This document shows, one piece after another, positions 45,759 through 55,600 of a stretch of DNA of 64,000 nucleotides; the stretch's first letter is position 1; each line of letters begins with the position of its first letter. Position numbers and translations under genes: made by a program. Under the pieces are notes generated by a model. It was not told the DNA's origin, did no database searches, and saw nothing but the letters and a program-made list of their open reading frames with translations. This DNA is from Strongyloides papillosus (taxonomy: Eukaryota > Nematoda > Chromadorea > Rhabditida > Strongyloididae), in assembly GCA_005656395.1 (NCBI GenBank), contig SRSI01000038.1:1225095-1289094 (forward strand), in the 5' to 3' direction.

Positions 45759-45814
45759 TTTTCTCCTTATTACAATATTAACAAAAAATTAAAAGAATCA
45801 AAATAACCAAATAG

Positions 45815-45828
45815 CTATATATATACAT
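45815..45828 (-). promoter_or_regulatory. TATA-like element for antisense gene B
   Basis: ATGTATATATATAG on the minus strand, about 60 bp before the ATG at 45758, the only strong TATA-like match between the gene and the 3' LTR. Confidence 0.4.
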
Positions 45829-46009
45829 ATGATTTTGATGATCAACAAATTGATGGATTAAAAGAAGTCTTCAATGATCAAATACCAAAATATTACTCTC
45901 TACATTCCTTTTTTATACAATATCTAATATCAAATACCCGAACATTATTTTCAACTTCTATTACCTATTACTGAACAGAAATACATTCCCAGATCGCTAC
46001 GAAGTAGCT

Positions 46010-46019
46010 GAAAAGGGGA
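46010..46019 (+). promoter_or_regulatory. Polypurine tract of the 12.2-kb element
   Basis: GAAAAGGGGA immediately before the 3' LTR TG. Confidence 0.85.
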
Positions 46020-46196
46020 TGTAACGCCCCCAGAAGGCGTTATCAAGAAAACTCTATAAATACCAAACATAAATTCATTTTTAATGTATATGTAAAAGAT
46101 AAGATACATTGTGAACACCTATTAATAAAAAGTTATTTTATATATTTATACTTTACTATATCACCCGAGGATAGCACCTCGTTAAAAAAGCTTATA
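46020..46196 (+). repeat. 3' LTR of the 12.2-kb element
   Basis: Matches 34011-34187 base for base as read. The next bases (AATTACC) lead directly into the duplicated segment. Confidence 0.93.
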
Positions 46197-46463
46197 AATT
46201 ACCATACATTATTCAAAAAAATGTAGAATTTTGCAAAAGACCTGTCAGCTTTAATAATTACCAGTAATCTGTAAAAATATTATAAATTATTTTGGGTACC
46301 TACCATTTTTGTCTAAATATTCAGGCAAAACATACATATAAAAAAGAACTATTTTTGAAATAACAATTATTTTTTTATCTAAAAAAAATATTTCAAAATG
46401 AGAATTAATTGTTTTTTTGTTATAAAAATAATCAAATATATATTCTTTAAGACATATTAAATA

Positions 46464-46642
46464 TGTTGTAACCTTTGCTCATAGCTAAGGCTATGAGTTT
46501 AGCACCAAAATCCATTTATTTCAGTGAAGACTAAACTGTTTTATTATAAAAACATGCTATTTAAATAGATAATAATATAAATGAAATTATAATAATAACA
46601 TAATTAATTATCATATATAAATATTTATATTTAAATATTACA
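46464..46642 (-). repeat. 3' LTR of the 1950-bp element (element reads leftward)
   Basis: 179 bp. On the minus strand it begins TGTAATATTTAA, whose first bases supply the last codons and the stop of the ORF. Confidence 0.93.
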
Positions 46643-48286
46643 TCCCTCCAGTTTTGATTTGGCTTCGGCAACTAATTTATCAGACAAAGCTTGAGGTGAT
46701 AATTTTACAAAGCGAGAAGTTTTACGAGTAATACATCTTCCAGGCTCCATAATAACGTAAACAGAATTGTTGAGTTTTTGTAATACGTAGCATGGTTTCC
46801 ATTCAGCATTAATGTTGGGCTCTGATCTATAATATCCATGTAGAAAAAGTGGTATAACAGTTTCACTTTCAATAGGGGCTGTAGTATTTGATATTTCACG
46901 ATTTGTATTTTGACAGAAACATTGGGGAAGAGTATGTTTTATATTGTTTTCATCATATTTTGACACTAATTTTCTTATAGTTCTATCTGGACTTATACTA
47001 TTCACAGACCATAATTTTTGCAATTTGGATTGAAGTATAGGAGATTTTGATAATGCGTTAGTTCCCAAAATAGCATCAATCTTATTTAGCGATTTTACTA
47101 CTAACATGGGTACTAAAGTGTCTTCTACCAATAGTTCTGTTGATTCAAGAAGATGTAAGGGTTGATTCTGCACATCCCTAATTATAATACGGGGATTTTT
47201 CTTTATGATTGGTAGTGGATCCATTTGTTTCACTTTTGAGATTGTAATTAGTGAAACTTCAGCTCCTGAATCTAAGAGGCAGTTACTTTCTTTACCTTGA
47301 ATATTACATGGAACTAAATTTTCTTTACCATTTAAGACAAGACGACAAACATATGAGATTTTGTTGTCTGCATTACTATTATCTGAGGGTTTATCGCATT
47401 CGATCATATTTACTTCTTTACGAAAATCTTTTTCTATAGTTGATGGACCAGTATTCTCTTTCTTGTAGTTAAAATCACGTTGAGTTTCCTTTTTTAATGC
47501 TGCCAAAACTTTAGCCTTCAATAAGGAATTTTCTCTATTTGGTGAAAAGTAGTAGTCGAAAATTTCACCATAGCGTTGTAGTCCTTTTGCAGCAGCAAGC
47601 CAATACTTGGCAATCTCTGAATCCGATAAATAACGAAGTTCAGACAGTTCATTAATCCATCCTTGAATACGGTTGACATATTGTAATGGTGAATCTGCCT
47701 TTCTACTATTGTTGATTAATAATTGTTCCAAGATGATTTCCCTCCTTTTATTTGAAAAGTTAGGCTTGTAGTGTTCTATCCAGGCTTCAGCAAATTCTTT
47801 AAAGCTGTTGTAATCCTCAATTTTCAATGCTTTATAGGCAATGAGAGCTGATCCTGATAGATATTCCTTAAAAAGTTGATGTTGAGAAGTTGTTTCTAAA
47901 CTGCCATAACGCATTCTAAATTTGTCCAGAAATTCACGAGGATTCTTCTCATCATATTGTTGAAGAACTGGTAATTCGATTTTTTCTTTACTAAAACATC
48001 TTCCACCACCTTTCATTCGTTTCTTTAAGCATCCATATTTGTATGCGAGAGTGAAGATAAGGGGCATTTGTTCATTTAGGGTTGGACTGTCCTGTGGATT
48101 ACATGCTTTTATTTGCATCAGTAGTTTGTTCAGATCAATTTCACCTGTAGCATCACATATATCCTCCAAGAACATTCTTCGTTGTTGTGCGTCTGTATTC
48201 TCTGTTTTGATTGATTCAATCGGTGGAACCTCTATGTTGTAACCTTTGCTCATAGCTAAGGCTATGAGTTTAGCACCAAAATCCAT
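46631..48286 (-). CDS. Gag-protease with fused integrase tail, running from LTR to LTR (551 aa)
   Basis: ATG at 48286 lies inside the 5' LTR (MDFGAKLIALAMSKG); the frame crosses the primer site and the whole internal region and stops in the 3' LTR (GCNI-stop). A retrotransposon Gag domain lies at about 100-270 (REFLDKFRMRYGSLETTSQH, PLQYVNRIQGWINELSEL). A retropepsin active site is near 340 (LLDSGAEVSLIT) with ILGTNAL downstream. The end (WKPCYVLQKLNNSVYVIMEP) resembles the C-terminal region of a Pol integrase. RT, RNase H and the catalytic integrase are missing in frame, as from an internal deletion. It would package and mature particles but needs RT and integrase in trans. No stops, so probably still expressible. 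Confidence 0.88.
   Translation of the reverse strand: MDFGAKLIALAMSKGYNIEVPPIESIKTENTDAQQRRMFLEDICDATGEIDLNKLLMQIKACNPQDSPTLNEQMPLIFTLAYKYGCLKKRMKGGGRCFSKEKIELPVLQQYDEKNPREFLDKFRMRYGSLETTSQHQLFKEYLSGSALIAYKALKIEDYNSFKEFAEAWIEHYKPNFSNKRREIILEQLLINNSRKADSPLQYVNRIQGWINELSELRYLSDSEIAKYWLAAAKGLQRYGEIFDYYFSPNRENSLLKAKVLAALKKETQRDFNYKKENTGPSTIEKDFRKEVNMIECDKPSDNSNADNKISYVCRLVLNGKENLVPCNIQGKESNCLLDSGAEVSLITISKVKQMDPLPIIKKNPRIIIRDVQNQPLHLLESTELLVEDTLVPMLVVKSLNKIDAILGTNALSKSPILQSKLQKLWSVNSISPDRTIRKLVSKYDENNIKHTLPQCFCQNTNREISNTTAPIESETVIPLFLHGYYRSEPNINAEWKPCYVLQKLNNSVYVIMEPGRCITRKTSRFVKLSPQALSDKLVAEAKSKLEGCNI
48220..48234 (-). promoter_or_regulatory. tRNA-Gln primer binding site, inside the coding region
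   Basis: On the minus strand TAGAGGTTCCACCGA follows the 5' LTR directly and matches the tRNA-Gln primer (TGGAGGTTCCACCGA) at 14 of 15 positions. It encodes part of IEVPPI in the Gag ORF. Confidence 0.85.
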
Positions 48287-48413
48287 TTATTTCAGTGAAG
48301 ACTAAACTGTTTTATTATAAAAACATGCTATTTAAATAGATAATAATATAAATGAAATTATAATAATAACATAATTAATTATCATATATAAATATTTATA
48401 TTTAAATATTACA
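48235..48413 (-). repeat. 5' LTR of the 1950-bp element
   Basis: 179 bp, contains the start codon at 48286, so transcription must begin in the first 127 bp (48287-48413) of this LTR. Confidence 0.93.
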
Positions 48414-50424
48414 AAATAAAATAATTTTAAAAAAATTAATTAAAAATTTATTTTTTTTTCAAATTTTGTGTTTCCCTGTCGATTTCCTATATAGAGTATA
48501 TTATGAAGGCAGTGCTAAACAAATGGTGCATTGCACTATCTTTATCAGAAAATAAAAAAAAAATAGTGTAATTTATTTAAAAATTACATAAAATGCATTT
48601 CTTTTAACTATCGTTAACACCTTCGTGTAAAGTAAAATGTTCCATTATTTTAGAAATCATTCTAAAAAAACTTTTATATATGTACGTTATGCCTGAACGT
48701 TCATCTAAGGGTCATTTTAAAAAAAACGTTTTGCCTGAATGTTCATCTAGAAATCTTTTTTAAACGTATGTTTCGCTTAAACGTTCGGGCGGAATATTCA
48801 AGCAAAACGTCCATTATAAAGTGACCTGTAGGTGAAAATTCAGGCAAAACTACAGTTTTCCGTTATTTTGTAAGTTTTTCATAGTCATTTCAATTGTTTT
48901 ATTTTTCGCTTCTCCACAAAGAATATAACAATTTTTCAAATACTAAGTGAGAAGAAAATTTTTAAACGAAGCAAAATATTATATTGTCGCATAAAATTTG
49001 ACATTTTTCACAAGAATATATGTATTTGGCATTTTAAAGCAATAGTGAAGTAAATTTTATGACAATTATGTTATCAATTGTGAATTTGTATATAAAGTCT
49101 AAATTTTTTTATTGTGCCATATATTTCCATTTTTTTATACTTTCTAAAATAAAGAGTAAGTTAATTAGCATCTGTATGTCTTTTTACTATTTTATAGTAC
49201 GTTTAATGAAAGTATAAGATAAAATCGCTACATTTTTTTTAAAGTAATCATCACCAACAACTTATTTTTTTATGCATTACTTATTTAATCTTGATATTTT
49301 TTATAATATTATGCTTATCTTAGAGTATAACTAGTTTTTTATTTTATAAAATAATTTACTAGAAGTAAAGATTCCGTGTGATGTTGTTGACATTTTAATG
49401 AAGATCATTATTTTAACCAATCTGCTAACAAAAATAAGTTTAAAAATTTTATAAAAAAATAACAAAAAGCAAAAATTATTATTTAACTACACAAGATATT
49501 AACAATTAAAGATATTATTTTAGTATTTAGTTTTATTATAAAAATAAAGGTTATTTTTTACAATGTACAAAAACGCGGCACCTACCCTGTTTGCCTGAAC
49601 GTTCAGGCAAAATTACAGTCTGCTCAAAAACGCGCATAATTTTATAACTTTTCATAGGTTTGATTTTTAACAAAGATCTTTTTTAAAGACTTTGTAAAAA
49701 AAATTTCGAGCTTCTTTTGAGTATAGTTTTACAAAAAAATGTAATTTCTAACAACTTTATCTATTAAAGCATATTAAAAAAGATACTATGATATGTTAAT
49801 AAATGTTTTTTGTAAGGACATTTACAATCTTACTTAAAAATAACATTTAATCTAATATTTTGGAATGCATTGCAAAAATATCTTAAAATTAAAGAAAAAA
49901 ACAATATAGCAGAAAAATAAGAAATAATTTTAACAACTTTTCAATTATTGTTTTAATTTTTATGTACGAAGTAGTTGAGATGAAATTAGTCACAAATAAA
50001 AAAATTCAAATTTTATTAAATAGGAAAGATTTATTACATTTCACATGAAAACCTTAATATTTTTTTCTGTAAAATTTTCTAAAAATATACATATACTAAA
50101 ATATTTAACAAAAGTAGAACTATTATTTTTTAAATATTACATTAAATTAATGTCAATTATAACACAAAAAATATTTATATTTGCAATTAGTCTCACAATC
50201 TACTCTAACATAACTTTAATGCATCAAATGCGTAAAAAAATATAGAAAAAATTGTATAAGAAAATAAATTTTTAATAATTTATCACTATATTTAAAATAA
50301 ATATAAATTGCATTAAAAATTACTAAACAATTGGAAATTATTATAAAAAGGTAATATAGGTTGAGATAATATGATGTAAAAATTTTAATAATATTTTATC
50401 TAGAAGTAAAAATATCCCACCGTG

Positions 50425-50426
50425 GC

Positions 50427-50495
<69 letters not shown>

Positions 50496-50498
50496 GCG
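50425..50498 (+). tRNA. tRNA-Asn (anticodon GTT), copy 2
   Basis: Identical to the gene at 4083, with the same flanks, as part of the duplicated segment. 74 nt, anticodon GTT. Confidence 0.96.
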
Positions 50499-50615
50499 TC
50501 CATTTTTGCTTTTAATCACAATTCTTACATGAAATTATTTTAAAATGTTTTTATTAATTTTATTAAAAACTGTCAAAAATGTATTTTATAAAAAAAAGCA
50601 GAGACCGGGAACTCC

Positions 50616-50687
50616 GGTTCCATGGTGTAGCGGTTAGCACTCAGGACTTTGAATCCTGCGACCCGAGTTTAAATCTCGGTGGAACCT
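50616..50687 (+). tRNA. tRNA-Gln (anticodon TTG), intact
   Basis: 72 nt. The acceptor GGTTCCA pairs with TGGAACC and the discriminator is T. The anticodon stem CAGGA/TCCTG encloses CTTTGAA, giving TTG. The T arm is CCGAG-TTTAAAT-CTCGG; T loops normally read TTC at this point, so TTT is a small B-box deviation. Its 3' end is the primer for both tRNA-Gln-primed LTR elements in this window. Confidence 0.94.
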
Positions 50688-51550
50688 TACTTTAGAAGGT
50701 TATATTTGTCTTTTTCCGATTATATAATAAAAATTTATAGATTTCATAGACGTTTTTCTACTTTTGTACTGAAATTTCACTGATATTTTATGAATGAAAC
50801 TGTATTTATATTAAAATACAAAAATTTGCACTATTATTATATAAGAATATAATTTTTCTTAAAAATATATATGAAATAATTTTACTCCTTTTAAAGTTTA
50901 CAAATTTTCTACTATATATGACCATTAAGTGTACATCAAGTCAAATATAACAAAACTGAACTTTCTTGTAAATGAATTTATGAATAATAAAAATTAAGAG
51001 TTGTTAAAAGAAATTAAGATTGCATTTAAATTCAATAAATTTTTTTAACTTTAATATCTTAAAATAGTAATGTATTTATTTTATAACAGTAATATCTTAA
51101 TTTGTATATAATCATTTAGTAATGAATTTTAATAGTCTTTTAATCAAAGTACTAAAAAATTTACAATGTTAAATATAGATTTTTCTGATGACATTTTTTG
51201 GCTTATGATTGATCGCGTATAAATTGTAAATTGAAAATGTACAAAATTAAAGAAACGACAAAAGATGACATTTTCTTTGTCCTTACTAGAATTGCTAACT
51301 GTCATAATTTATATTAGAAATTTGAAAATGTTGTATAATTGCTAAATGAAAGGATTTTTTACTTGAGCAAAAGAATTGTTTCATAAGGTAACTTTTTACA
51401 AATGCTTATTTATATTGCAATTTTTACTAGAGGTGGGGCATAAAATAAAAAATATTTAACATTTACACACTTTATGTAATAAATTAAAATTATTAAAAAA
51501 ATAATGTTAAACCAAAAATTATGTTAAACAATAAATACTATTTTAATAAA
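50688..51550. other. A+T-rich intergenic sequence
   Basis: No feature seen between tRNA-Gln and the 3' end of the Helitron. Confidence 0.45.
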
Positions 51551-51578
51551 CCAGCCTTAGACCTGCCTTCGGCAGGTC
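51551..51578 (-). terminator. Helitron 3' hairpin and CTGG terminus
   Basis: Perfect 8-bp stem (GACCTGCC/GGCAGGTC) with GAA loop, nine bases from the CTGG end. Signals the end of rolling-circle transfer. Confidence 0.9.
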
Positions 51579-51849
51579 ACGTCTGGTCCGCAGAGCATAT
51601 TTTTTTATATGAGAATTTTATGAAAAGTTATTAATCGAATTATTTGTATAAAAAATTTGTTATTTAAAGAAATAATAAACACAATTAAAAAACAATCATT
51701 TATTTAAAAATGTTAAAAAAATACAATTGAAAAAAAGTCATTTAATTAAAAATGTTAAAAAATTATTCTTAATCCATTGTTTTGATTCTCCATCTGCTTT
51801 TATTGCTGCCATCATTTTGTTCATCATATTTTCATTATCTCATTAGAAT

Positions 51850-52686
51850 CTACGCATTAAATATCTCTTTATATACAATATTTTTAGCTTTATTAGATTC
51901 TGTTTTAACAAATAGACAATCAGGACTTTTTACACGTGAAAAAGCCACATACAATTGTCTATGTGAAAAAACTGGTGTTGTTAAATCTACACCAACTTTA
52001 CTTAATGTTTGCCCTTGACTCTTATTAATAGTCATAGCAAAGGCAAGTCTTACAGGAAATTGTTTCCTTGCTAGTGTAAAAGGAAATTCTCCTTCAGAAC
52101 TATATAAAACTATTCTAGGTATAAGAACAGTTTTATCTTTATTTAATCCTGACAAATGGATACATGTCAAGATTCTTTTATTAATCTTTATAATTCTCAA
52201 TCTTGTGCCATTACAAAGTCCTTCTTTTATGTTTAAGTTACGAAGAACAATAATAACAGCATTAATCTTGAGATTCAACACATGTGGTGGTAAACCGCTA
52301 GGTGTTAACTGATTCAGATTTTCAATAGGCATGTTGTAGTAATTTTCATTTGTATCCGAATCTTTCCTAATCGAATCGGCTGAAAATATTTTTTCTACAT
52401 CGCCTGGTAGAGTATTTAATACTTCATTATTAATAGACTCTACAATGACATTTGTTGGAGCAAGAATTGCATAATTAGATTTTTCTAATATGCTTTCATT
52501 TTTAGCTCCAAAGATATCGTTCACTAAATTTCCAGTTGATTGGATATTTAGTGGTATATCTACTTCGCCATCTTCATTTTTTTGAAGAGCATCATTACCA
52601 ATGTCTAAAATCCACTCGGCAAAATCTATCTCGTCCTCTTTAACCCTCATGTTTCTGGTAAGTTTCACTGTCTCAAAGTGAACGTT
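51850..52686 (-). CDS. Helitron helicase C-terminal part after the internal stop
   Basis: Same reading frame as the 57984-52687 ORF, separated only by TAG at 52687-52689. It holds the later motifs of the Pif1-type superfamily 1B helicase: KLTRNMR (motif IV region), [13 protein letters not shown], then [14 protein letters not shown] (motif V) and [15 protein letters not shown] (motif VI). Without it the helicase is incomplete. The stop may be a single inactivating mutation, or may be read through. Confidence 0.88.
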   Translation of the reverse strand, partial: NVHFETVKLTRNMRVKEDEIDFAEWILDIGNDALQKNEDGEVDIPLNIQSTGNLVNDIFGAKNESILEKSNYAILAPTNVIVESINNEVLNTLPGDVEKIFSADSIRKDSDTNENYYNMPIENLNQLTPSGLPPHVLNLKINAVIIVLRNLNIKEGLCNGTRLRIIKINKRILTCIHLSGLNKDKTVLIPRIVLYSSEGEFPFTLARKQFPVRLAFAMTINKSQGQTLSKVGVDLTTPVFSHRQLYVAFSRVKSPDCLFVKTESNKAKNIVYKEIFNA

Positions 52687-55600
52687 CTAAAGAGGGCTAT
52701 ATTTTATGGAGAACAAAACATTTTGATGCCTTGTAGAATTTGGTAGGATAGGCAATGTTTGCCTGAAATCACCACCACATATGATGACTTTTCCACCGAA
52801 TGGAAGATCATTTTTGCAAACTTTTTTTAGTTGCTGATCAAGATAATCAATTACATACTTACTAAGCATAGGTGCTTCATCAATTATTATTAATGAAGCT
52901 TTTTCAAGCATAGTAGTACGTAATTTATTAAGCTTGGATAGCCTAAAATTACTGTCAAATAAGGTAATTGGCACTGAAAACATAGAATGAACTGTTTGCC
53001 CATTTCTAAGAAGAGTAGCCGCAATACCTGTTGAAGCACAATTAAGTACTATCTTATCTTCAGCTCTAATCAAATAATATAACGTTGTGTAGACGAATGT
53101 CTTACCTGTTCCTGCAGGTCCTTCTAAAAAGAAGCAACGTTTATCTGAAAAATTATTAACAATGATATTCAATATCCTATTAATAAAGTTTTTCTGTTCT
53201 TCGTTAGCTGATTTTAAATTTTCCTCACCTAACCTTTTTAGAACATCTTTATCTTCAACATAGTCAATCTCTATAATATCGAAATTAACTTCAGGTAAAT
53301 CAGTATAGCCATTAAAGTTATTAGATTGTAGAACATTTCTAATATCAAAAATTGCTTGAGCTTCCGCTCTTTCTTCATTACCGTTGTATTTCATTAAGTA
53401 ATCTTCGATTAAGTAATTTTTAAACTTAATGAAGGTATCATAATGCCTTGTAAAAGATGGCCAATAGCAAATCATGAGACCGAAGTAATTACGAAGCATG
53501 TTAGGCATCGCGCTTTCACATGCTTCTTCAAACAATTCATTGTAATTGTCTTCGGTATCAAGTAAGCCTCTTGCTATAGCAGCATCTCTAAATGAGGGCC
53601 ATTGAAAACCATTAACAATTTTCAAATCACCTTCACATGTTGCTCCAGGTACATGGAGCAAAAGTTGGCGAAGTGAAAATAATTCGACATTCATAGGTGA
53701 TACAGTAAATATCCTTCCTATTGTACGCCTTTGGCGATGTCTTAATTTCCATTCTCTGGTTTTTAAGTCAAACCAATAATACTCCGGTATCTCATTATAA
53801 AGATACTTTCTAGCATTAATATCGTTTTTATTAAGATTATAAAATGCTAATAATGTAGACTTATAACCTTTATCTGCTTTGAAACAGTTATTGTTGCCAT
53901 TATTCATTTCATCAGCAACGGTGCAATCCTCATTTATCAGGTGAACTGCTAATCTTACAACAGTCCAATCTTTATAAAGTATTGGATACTCCATGATTCT
54001 CCAAACTGCTTCTGATGGTCCTACATATCTACCATCGATATGAAGTTTAACCTCATCTTTCGATTCAACGGTTTCGACCACATCCGCAGAAATTTTATCA
54101 CCATTTGATTTATGTGTATACTTAAATAAATACTTAGGACTTAAAACACTTTCACATATTTTTACATTAATATGTGAATTATATTTCAAGCTTAAATAAG
54201 GATTATATGTAACACAAAAATCGTTATTCACTTTATTACCAAATCTATCTGTAATATCTAATAAAGGATCAAATGATCTCTTAATATTAACTTTACCTTT
54301 AGAAGTGATGGAAGTTACTTTATGGTACTGTTCTGGGAATTTTTTAGTACAGACATTTTTTGCTTCATCCCAACAGGGTACTTTTGTTTTCGAAATATCA
54401 CATCTCGAATGTACCATTGTTTTCGTGACAATTTCAAAAAGACGTGGATTTTTTTCTTTATCAGGGAATTCTGCTTTAACACATTCATCTACCTGATCAG
54501 AAGTTAATCTGAAGTCTTCTTTTGAAACTTTTACCAATATATGAATATGTGGTAAAGATCTTTTTTGAAACTCAATGGTTGATTGTAGATAAACTACATT
54601 ACCCATAATTTTGTTTTCTTTCAAGTCATGTATTAAAGCATCTGATTTATGCTTAAACACTCTTGCAATCAAGTCATGGCGATCATTCGGTAGTTGCCCT
54701 GGATAAAGATTTTCTGTAATCTCTCTCCAATTTGGGTTTGTGGTCATTGTAATAAAGAAATCTGGTTTCCCAAATTTCCTAACAATGGCCATACCATCTT
54801 GATAGCCTAAATGCATGAATCTTCTTGAACCAATGTAACTGCTAAAAAGTTTAATTCTCTCACTTTTTTTTGCAGCTTCTTCATTATCTTCATCACCGAT
54901 AAGATAATCTTCAAGAAGATCTTCTATTTGTTTATTATTCTTCTGTTTAAGCTCTTTGTTAAGCTTAATAACATAATTTAGGCGATCTCTTTCTATTGCT
55001 GTGTAAGCATCAACAACAAATAGTTGAAATAATAACCCTTCATGATGTAAAGGATTAAATGATGGCCTCACAGCAATGAGATTTTGGTAATAAACCAATT
55101 TCGTTAGAGATCTTTGTTCATTACCTTTTTTATAAGTTGTTTTCTCTTTCCATCCAAAAGCTCCTGTTGGGAAGAACAATGGATATGTTGCAGGATCTTT
55201 TAAAGGACTGTAATGACTCAAAGTTTCTAATTTTCCTGTTTTATTACATAACAAAACATTATAATCAGGAACTTCTCCATCTTCACTTTGAAATATAACT
55301 GCTATTTCTGTTACCTCTGGCAAATTACGAACTCTATCATTCTTATTCGCTGGAGGTCTCAAAACCAATTTATACATTGGCACAGCTTTATTCTCATTTT
55401 TATGTTTTAGTTCTTGCTCACGAATATAATCACCAAAATGTTTATATGATAATGCTAACATATTAATTTTGGAAATTATATGAGTAAGATTACTAATAAC
55501 TGATATTTCATTAAATGCGTTAACATTTTTATTTCTAATATCTTCAGCAACATCAGGTCCGTAAAAATATAGTTGCCCATAGGACAAATTATCTTTATTT

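Larger units (their letters stand above)
34011..46196 (+). mobile_element. 12.2-kb Ty3/Gypsy-type retrotransposon with antisense genes
   Basis: LTRs of 177 bp at 34011-34187 and 46020-46196 appear identical. A perfect 15-nt tRNA-Gln primer site follows the 5' LTR, and a purine tract (GAAAAGGGGA) precedes the 3' LTR. Plus-strand coding gives Gag, an unusual hydrophobic/coiled-coil region, protease, RT, RNase H and integrase (Gypsy order). Two minus-strand genes occupy 43637-45758. Gag-Pol is interrupted at 36932 by a mariner-like insertion, by a TAA at 38766 and by a one-base frameshift near 42106, so this copy is not autonomous. The bases flanking the two LTRs do not match, unlike a simple insertion. 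Confidence 0.93.
46464..48413 (-). mobile_element. 1950-bp LTR element with Gag-protease only
   Basis: LTRs of 179 bp at 46464-46642 and 48235-48413 (TG...CA, apparently identical), flanked by AAATA on both sides. The other copy of the duplicated segment lacks the element and shows the empty site with a single AAATA, so this is a clean, fairly recent insertion on the minus strand. It lacks RT, RNase H and the integrase core and must depend on another element. The primer site matches tRNA-Gln. Confidence 0.95.
46200..50640 (+). repeat. Segmental duplication, copy 2 (partner 1728-4298)
   Basis: Same content and order as copy 1, interrupted at 46464 by a 1950-bp LTR element and lacking two palindrome units. 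It begins three bases after the 3' LTR of the 12.2-kb element. Similarity to copy 1 ends at 50640 only because copy 1 is cut there by the transposon. Confidence 0.93.
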
